Shown here piece after piece: positions 20,181 through 25,230 of a stretch of DNA of 25,230 nt. The notes beneath the pieces are model-generated. The model made no database searches. It was not told the DNA's origin and saw nothing but the letters and a program-made list of their open reading frames with translations. This DNA is from Phoronis australis (lineage: Eukaryota > Phoronida > Phoronidae): assembly GCA_002633005.1 (NCBI GenBank), contig NMRA01000023.1, positions 1,630,144-1,655,373 on the forward strand. Direction: 5' to 3'. Made by a program: the position numbers and the translations under genes. Positions within the stretch are counted from its first letter, which is position 1, and each line of letters opens with the position of its first letter.

Positions 20181-22899
20181 TGAGTGAAAATGAATCCATC
20201 TCTTCAGGTCAGTAAGGTGTATTGCCCGTGAACTCATTTCCCCCTTCATAGTTTTGTACAGGAGAGTTGAGCACTAAATATCTTGAGCATGTCTAACCTA
20301 TATGGTTTTGAGCACACTGAACAGGGAGGGGCTAATCCTTCAAGTCAGACTGAAGATCTCCCCCCCCCCTTTTCTCAAATGTGAACCACATTTTAGTCTA
20401 CTACTGTATGTGTTACCAGAACCCAAACTAGCATATTTGAACAATACACACTAAACTCTGCCAAGTCCACTGTCTACCAATCCCTTATCCCAAATGCACC
20501 CCATCGTATGCCCTTGGTGTATCATTCTAATGCTGTTTTCAAAGCTTATGTTGACGCTGTTCTCTTGAAAACTATGATCTGACACTGAGAACTGGAAAAA
20601 TATTTTGAAATGTGACCTGGTGGCATAATAGTGGCCACGAGAACATTTAGCATAATTTGTTAAGGGCAGAAAAGAATCGGTGGAACAACAAAATTTTCGA
20701 AATGAAAAGTTAGAGTAATTATTCACTATGTAACAATACTCTGCTGTCTCTTACTGAATGAAGTGGGTGGCAAACGGATAGCAAAAATAGTAATTTGTTT
20801 GGCCAAAAATAATGTAACTGGTCCTGCCAGGCATCGGGTGATTATTCTTTTTGAAAATATGGACAAAGAATACAGCATAAATTTCTAGAAAACATAGACC
20901 AACGAATTAAGCTATTTTTAGGCCAAACATTCAATTTAAAGATGAGAAAATAACAATGAAGAAATTTTTGAAAAGCTCTTCATTAAAAATTTAAATTTTC
21001 AGTAACATCAAAATTAAGAATCTCCTCATGAATTGTTATTTTTGTGAACAGACAGGGTTGCAAGTAACAGCAAACTGATAATCAACATGACCCACTACTA
21101 TAGCTTTAAACCTCATGCTAATCAAGAGGTTCATAAGCCAATAAGTGAATTCCAATTAGACAATAATCGGTTTAGTATTCAAGTCGCACATACATAATCT
21201 TGTGGTATTGATTTAGAAAAAGTGAAACACATTTTTTTCCTTTCATGCTGGTTGGATATGTCATAAGAGGAGTTTAAGTGTATTTGCCTGCAAATGTTCA
21301 ATAATTCTGATTAATCAATAACTGTTATGAAATACTGCACTATTTTCATGCATGTTGCAACAAGTCATTCAATTAATTTATGTTCTACATACGTCCCATT
21401 TATTAAACAGTGACTCACAGAGAACTCACTTGTATGAACTGTTGGGCTTCAACTTAGAATTCCACTTCATCTCAAGATTGCATGCAGTGCATTAACTAGG
21501 GAAATCCCTAACTTGTCAGCTTAACTCAAATAATCACTTTCCCTTTGATAAAAGTTGCACTAAACTAAAGCATAACAATAAAATGACATAAATGTTAACC
21601 AATCTTTATTTGCTGTCAACTATTAGTGGCCATCTTATTGATTAATCTTTCATATTTGTCAACTTCTGAGACACACAAGTTCCGGTAAAGGAGAAAATTG
21701 GTGACTGTGGGGCCAATAATTACAAAAATTCTTCATAGACTATACTGAATAAAGTTTCACCTGAGTGCTTTAATGACATACATTTACACACAATCTTAAT
21801 AATAAGCGTAATTCCAAGTTCAAGCACAACATAGTAACTTAGATAAACAGTGCCTAAAATTATGTTGTACACATAACTGAAATAAGCAGTCATTCCAAAC
21901 AAACTGGATGTCAGAGGGAGGTGGAAACACCAATGGAATAAATGCAGTAATTGCAGTATGATATTCAGGTAGGCCTACTATAATTGTCACAGGCCAAAGT
22001 TCTATTTTTTCAAAGGTGTACAAATTACATACTTGCAGTTGTTAAATATAACTAACGTAGAAAATAAATCCGAAACTAAAAGTGGCAATAGTGTGTTTGA
22101 TTTTACTTTATTTCTGTTTCTGTTGACAATGGATGTTATTATATCCGAAAATTTCAGTGATCCATTTTTGTTGTTAAATTTATGTATATTTAAATATGAA
22201 AATTTACAGAGCTATTTGCATGACACAACAGCGCAATACAACCAGGTTAATGAAACAGACTGGTCCTAGGCCTATGACTATGTACCGTATCTATCATTGT
22301 CTCTGAAAATGTTTAGTACAAGTTAGCAATAGTATAGCCTAATTAATTAGTATTATGAGTTTTAATAACTTAACCTCACCACAGAGCCTATGTTTTCAAC
22401 CCTCCATAATGTTTCATTTGTTACAAAAAGCCAGAGCTAACAACACAAAAATCACTCAGTCAATGGTTCAAAGGCCTTTGTTATAATGCCTAATGCAATA
22501 ATTCCTGCTGTGAAATGCAATCAACTTACCCGCGCCTTGAACATGCTGAAAACTTGTTGCCAAGTTAGACAACAGGATCAAACTAATCACAATGCTCATG
22601 TTATGCTTAGGGAGTTTCGCTCAACATTGCATCACTGTTCTATCAATCTTGAGCAATTCAAATTTAGACTCATCCCGGTCTGTTTAACTTTGACAGATAT
22701 ACGCACGCTGGGGTATTAGCTAACAATCCCTTATCATTTTGAAAACATACTCTTGGCTGTAACCCCAAGCTCCTTGAAAGCCAACACAAGTGACCAATGA
22801 AGAGCATCGTAAGGAAACCGGCTTCGGTGACATCCAATCAACAGGCAGTTTTTAGAATGATTTGACGCCTCCAGTTGAACAGGTCAAAAGTTCGAAGGT
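20181..22899. other. AT-rich non-coding interval
   Basis: Contains a C10 run at 20360-20369. Frames at 20451-20726 (minus), 22033-22269 (plus) and 22486-22719 (plus) are short and unrecognised. No exon can be supported. Confidence 0.4.
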
Positions 22900-23218
22900 C
22901 AAGATTTCACAATTTTGAACTTTCGTCGTTAGACGTCGCTGAATTCTAAAGTTTCTCCGACTTCCGATTAGGAATCCCCGTATAAGTTCTTTTCGATCAA
23001 GGTAAGATGGCAGCTCCCATGAAAATGCCTTTTGCTGTGACCATTTTAGACCGAAGTTGTCGTGTAATGAGACTTTTTAGGTTTTAAGGCAGTGATCGTT
23101 TGATCGAATTCACCCTGGATACACTGCTTGATTTCTTATTTAAGTTTATGTCTGAGTTAGGCGCAGCCGGTAACGGCTCTCTGAGAGCCTCCCTCAGTAG
23201 GACGGTGGAGCTCCAGCG
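22900..23218. promoter_or_regulatory. CpG-enriched putative promoter / 5' UTR with start-site motif
   Basis: CpG is clearly denser here than in the preceding 5 kb. CAAG|GTAAGATGGCAGC at 22998-23013 is both a near-perfect splice donor and a YY1-type AAGATGGC initiator motif. An ATG at 23007 opens a 26-codon frame (MAAPMKMPFAVTILDRS..., stop at 23085-23087). This could be a non-coding first exon ending at 23001, or a short first coding segment. No core promoter element was confirmed. Confidence 0.35.
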
Positions 23219-23381
23219 CACAGGCGTCCTCAGCTTCTGATCGTCCCCAATACTATGACACTCCCTACTAGAAATTCCACTGGTGCTTCACTTCAGCCCT
23301 CCATAGCTAACATAAAACTCAATAATTTACACAAAACAAGGTTTCAACAAACCATTGGCAATTGTTCTTTCTTCCAATATA
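23219..23381 (+). repeat. Left arm of outer inverted repeat
   Basis: CACAGGCGTCCTCAGCTTCT at the outer end to CTTTCTTCCAATA at the inner end is repeated in reverse complement at 24476-24671 with few substitutions. Shared landmarks include CACTTCAGCCCTCCATAGC and GTTTCAACAAACCATTGGC. The arms are separated by about 1.1 kb. Confidence 0.92.
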
Positions 23382-23541
23382 CTGGGGAACCCAATGTTCG
23401 TCCGCCTAAGCATAAAACCGACTTGCTGTTGTACTCACCGAATTATTCCACTTCAAAGTTATGATCTGAATAGGATTCGATTTAACTCTCACAGATATAC
23501 CGCATTCATCGATTCGGAAGTTTTCTTTAATTTGTGCCGAG

Positions 23542-23600
23542 TTATTTCAAATGTGCACTGCCTTCGGCAGCCATTTTATTGTGACACCTAAGTTCGTCAT
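23542..23600 (-). promoter_or_regulatory. Minus-strand YY1-like / start-codon motif
   Basis: On the minus strand AAAATGGCTGCCGAAGGC has its ATG at 23574-23572 and opens a ten-codon frame (MAAEGSAHLK) to a stop at 23542-23544. The motif resembles the AANATGGCNGC initiator-type YY1 site. No coding region follows. Confidence 0.25.
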
Positions 23601-24140
23601 ATGCTGCCCCCTTTTGTAAAAACTGAAAAACATGCAGAAAAAGGCCACCGAAGTAATGAAAATTGCAACAGCCTGTTTTTATTGACATAAACTCGATTTG
23701 AAGCTTTGATGTTGAGCTCTGCACTGTGGTTTCCAATAAAAGCCAATTGGACAACATTTCAATGCAGTTTAATGGTGAATGCGTGAGGCAAAAATGTTAA
23801 GAACCCAGCGTATCGCATTTGTCTGCGGATTTTTCCTTTGGCCTTCTAGATCCTACTAGTGCCTGGGACAAACAGATACATTGCATAAACAAACCCTGGA
23901 TCATGTTTTGTGTCCCGTCGGAAGAAAATTTAAATTCGAAAACATCTTCTGAAAACGCACAAAAAAGTGTATTAGTAAAATCTACTGATTTTTAAGTGGT
24001 TTTAAAAAACAATCGGTAAACTCACCGATTTTTGTCTCATTACTTTGATACGTGTCTCTTCCGATAAGTTAGTACCTAACGTGCAGACGAGCACTCCAAA
24101 TTGGAACGCTAAGTCCCGCGTGGTTGCGCTGCACGCGAAA
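23600..24140. other. Non-coding spacer inside the outer inverted repeat
   Basis: No exon was recognised. CpG density rises towards 24050-24140, just before the candidate start exon. Confidence 0.4.
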
Positions 24141-24144
24141 CAAG

Positions 24145-24222
24145 ATGGCGGACGAACTTTGGAGCCTGACGAAAATAGGTAACCGGACGATACCATTCAC
24201 AGTGTCCTGTTCCGGTGACTTC
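24145..24222 (+). CDS. Candidate first coding exon (tentative)
   Basis: AAACAAGATGGCGGACG at 24138-24154 is a strong start context and a textbook YY1 motif. The frame from 24145 reads MADELWSLTKIGNRTIPFTV and continues to GACTTC|GTAAGA at 24222/24223, a phase-0 donor giving 26 codons. A second donor, AAATAG|GTAACC at 24178/24179, would give a 34-bp phase-1 exon. Only the GTAAGA donor is phase-compatible with the candidate exon at 24300. The distal half (from about 24189) lies in a repeat present three times locally, so either the exon was captured by, or gave rise to, the repeat. No family recognised. Confidence 0.3.
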
Positions 24223-24263
24223 GTAAGAAATTCGCAGTCAAAATACAAAACTGTTCACAAAAA
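24189..24263 (+). repeat. Left arm of inner inverted repeat
   Basis: GATACCATTCACAGTGTCCT through CGTAAGAAATTCGCAGTC to GTTCACAAAAA is matched in reverse complement at 24408-24481. A third, more diverged direct copy lies at about 24702-24776. Confidence 0.9.
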
Positions 24264-24299
24264 CTTGAAAAAGCCCACACAAACTTCCATCTTGGACAG

Positions 24300-24383
24300 C
24301 TCGAGGTTAAGGACGGTACCGAAAATACTGATGAATTATGGATGGACGACGTTATCAACATCGTGACTTTACACAACAAAATG
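24300..24383 (+). CDS. Candidate 84-bp phase-0 internal exon (tentative)
   Basis: CTTCCATCTTGGACAG|CTCGAG is a plausible acceptor and ACAAAATG|GTAATT a plausible donor. Between them are exactly 28 open codons beginning LEVKDGTENTDELWMDDVIN and ending IVTLHNKM, with no stop. The acidic, mixed composition and use of GAC, GTT and ATC codons look like coding sequence in an AT-rich region. It lies exactly in the unique loop of the inner inverted repeat. Phase agrees with an upstream exon ending at 24222. No protein family was recognised, and no further exon was found before the window ends. Confidence 0.35.
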
Positions 24384-24407
24384 GTAATTTCCGTACCGTT
24401 CTTGACC

Positions 24408-24481
24408 TTTTTGTGAACATTTTTGTTCTTTGACTGCGAATTTCTTACGAAGTCGCCGGAACAGGATACCATGAATGGTAT
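24408..24481 (-). repeat. Right arm of inner inverted repeat
   Basis: Reverse complement of 24189-24263 with a handful of mismatches (for example CGGCGACTTCG here against CGGTGACTTCG in the left arm). It runs directly into the right arm of the outer inverted repeat. Confidence 0.9.
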
Positions 24482-24671
24482 TGGAAGAAAGAGCAATTGC
24501 CAATGGTTTGTTGAAACCTTGTTATGTGTAAATTTATTGAGCTTTATGTTAGCTATGGAGGGCTGAAGTGAAGCACCTGTGGAATTTCTAGTCGGGAGTG
24601 TCATACATTGTAGTACATTGTAGTATTATATGTAGTGTATTGGAGACGATCAGAAGCTGAGGACGCCTGTG
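24476..24671 (-). repeat. Right arm of outer inverted repeat
   Basis: Reverse complement of 23219-23381. It is about 30 bp longer because of an insertion around 24603-24640 made of TACATTGTAG-type short repeats; the remainder aligns closely. Confidence 0.92.
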
Positions 24672-24701
24672 GGTTTAACAAACCATGAGGATTTGTTCTT
24701 T

Positions 24702-24776
24702 CTTTCAATACCATTTACGGTGTCCTGCTTCACCCAGTTCACAAGAAATTCGCGGTCAAAGTACAAAAATCGGTAA
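24702..24776 (+). repeat. Third, diverged copy of the inner repeat unit
   Basis: CTTTCAATACCATTTACGGT, GTCCTGCTTCACC and AAGAAATTCGCGGTCAAAGT follow the order of the inner repeat, but the donor-like GTAAGA is replaced by ACAAGA. It follows the outer arm directly, giving the same order of segments as in the right half of the structure. Confidence 0.75.
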
Positions 24777-24870
24777 TTGTTTACACGATGACATTGACCT
24801 ACACACACATGATTTTGGTATCGTTCGATTCCTCACAATGTTATCTTTTCAAAAATATATGAATGTATCC

Positions 24871-24976
24871 AGGGCTCGACGCTATTAAAATCGCCAGGTC
24901 GCATTTTGCGACCAAGCCAAAATCCCAGGTCGCATTTTCAAAATCCAGCTCGCATTCGTAAATGCCAGGTCGCAAA
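24871..24976 (-). repeat. GGTCGC-rich dispersed-type repeat
   Basis: The plus-strand motif CCAGGTCGCATTTT recurs at 24894, 24925, 24945 (as CCAGCTCGCATT) and 24964, spaced 19-31 bp, after AGGGCTCGAC at 24871. On the minus strand this reads as GCGACCTGG repeats ending in GTCGAGCCCT. It looks like a structured end of a dispersed repeat; the class is unknown. Confidence 0.5.
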
Positions 24977-25230
24977 ATTTTCCCGCCATTTTTACACGCC
25001 AAAATAGATTTTTTAGATCATCGAGAAAATGTTTAGATTATGCTCTTACCTGCAGCGTCAAATACTCACAAATTTCGTATCTCAAAATTGACTTCATTCA
25101 TGCAGGTACGGCCTTACTGTTCTTCACGACCGCCATTGAAAGTCTCTAGAGCGCAAGGCAAGTTGCCGGCGTGAAAGTTGAATCAGTGCTCTCTAACTGA
25201 CTTGTGCATTCGAGTAGCTAAATTTGCGAT
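24977..25230. promoter_or_regulatory. CpG-containing terminal stretch with minus-strand YY1-like motifs
   Basis: Minus-strand AAAAATGGCGGG (ATG at 24989-24987) and TTCAATGGCGGTCG (ATG at 25136-25134) resemble YY1/start-site motifs. The second opens a 12-codon frame (MAVVKNSKAVPA). A minus-strand GCTGCAG|GTAAGAGC donor is present near 25050-25055. Together these may mark a minus-strand first exon, but evidence is thin. Confidence 0.25.

Noticed and set aside
23255-23464. Shared open frame MTLPTRNSTGASLQ in both outer inverted-repeat arms
   Set aside because: The two frames agree only because the DNA arms are copies; they diverge past the repeat and show no domain.

Overview
This is a low-GC animal (metazoan) genomic window, almost certainly from an invertebrate. 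The features that can be identified are one exon-sized Ig domain bounded by canonical splice sites, a degraded non-LTR retrotransposon, several small inverted-repeat DNA elements, a tRNA-like (SINE-type) segment and many minisatellites. No prokaryotic gene organisation is present. The sequence does not fix the phylum. Non-coding DNA with many short non-autonomous elements and a jockey/CR1-like LINE would suit a marine invertebrate such as a hemichordate, echinoderm, amphioxus, cnidarian or mollusc. That is inference only.

Layout. 1-180: 28-bp minisatellite running off the left edge. 815-2129: a CpG-richer block bounded by 23-bp perfect inverted repeats that begin with TTAA, a possible piggyBac-type non-autonomous transposon. 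2444-2785 (minus): the best coding feature, a phase 1-1 V-type Ig exon resembling the first Ig domain of the Turtle/IGSF9 family. 3308-3629: four near-identical 79-bp tandem copies. 3.6-13.4 kb: at least four full-length and two partial copies of one ~205-235 bp inverted-repeat element, with a 45-bp minisatellite running into a tRNA-like segment (7.1-7.35 kb), a GT microsatellite (8.2-8.3 kb) and a possible orphan exon (10.1-10.4 kb). 11.53-12.76 kb: two other MITE-like elements. 14.3-14.6 kb: 51-bp minisatellite. 16.7-17.4 kb (minus): 5'-truncated LINE reverse-transcriptase C-terminus. 17.4-22.9 kb: AT-rich DNA with no gene I can recognise.

22.9-25.2 kb is different: more CpG, a cluster of YY1-like ATGGCNGC motifs on both strands, two nested inverted repeats, and a candidate start exon plus an 84-bp phase-0 exon in the inner loop. 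It looks like a promoter or gene-start zone invaded by repeats. If the Ig exon belongs to a large minus-strand gene, much of 2.8-23 kb could be its 5' introns, but nothing here proves that link. Most other open frames are short, unsupported and not annotated.
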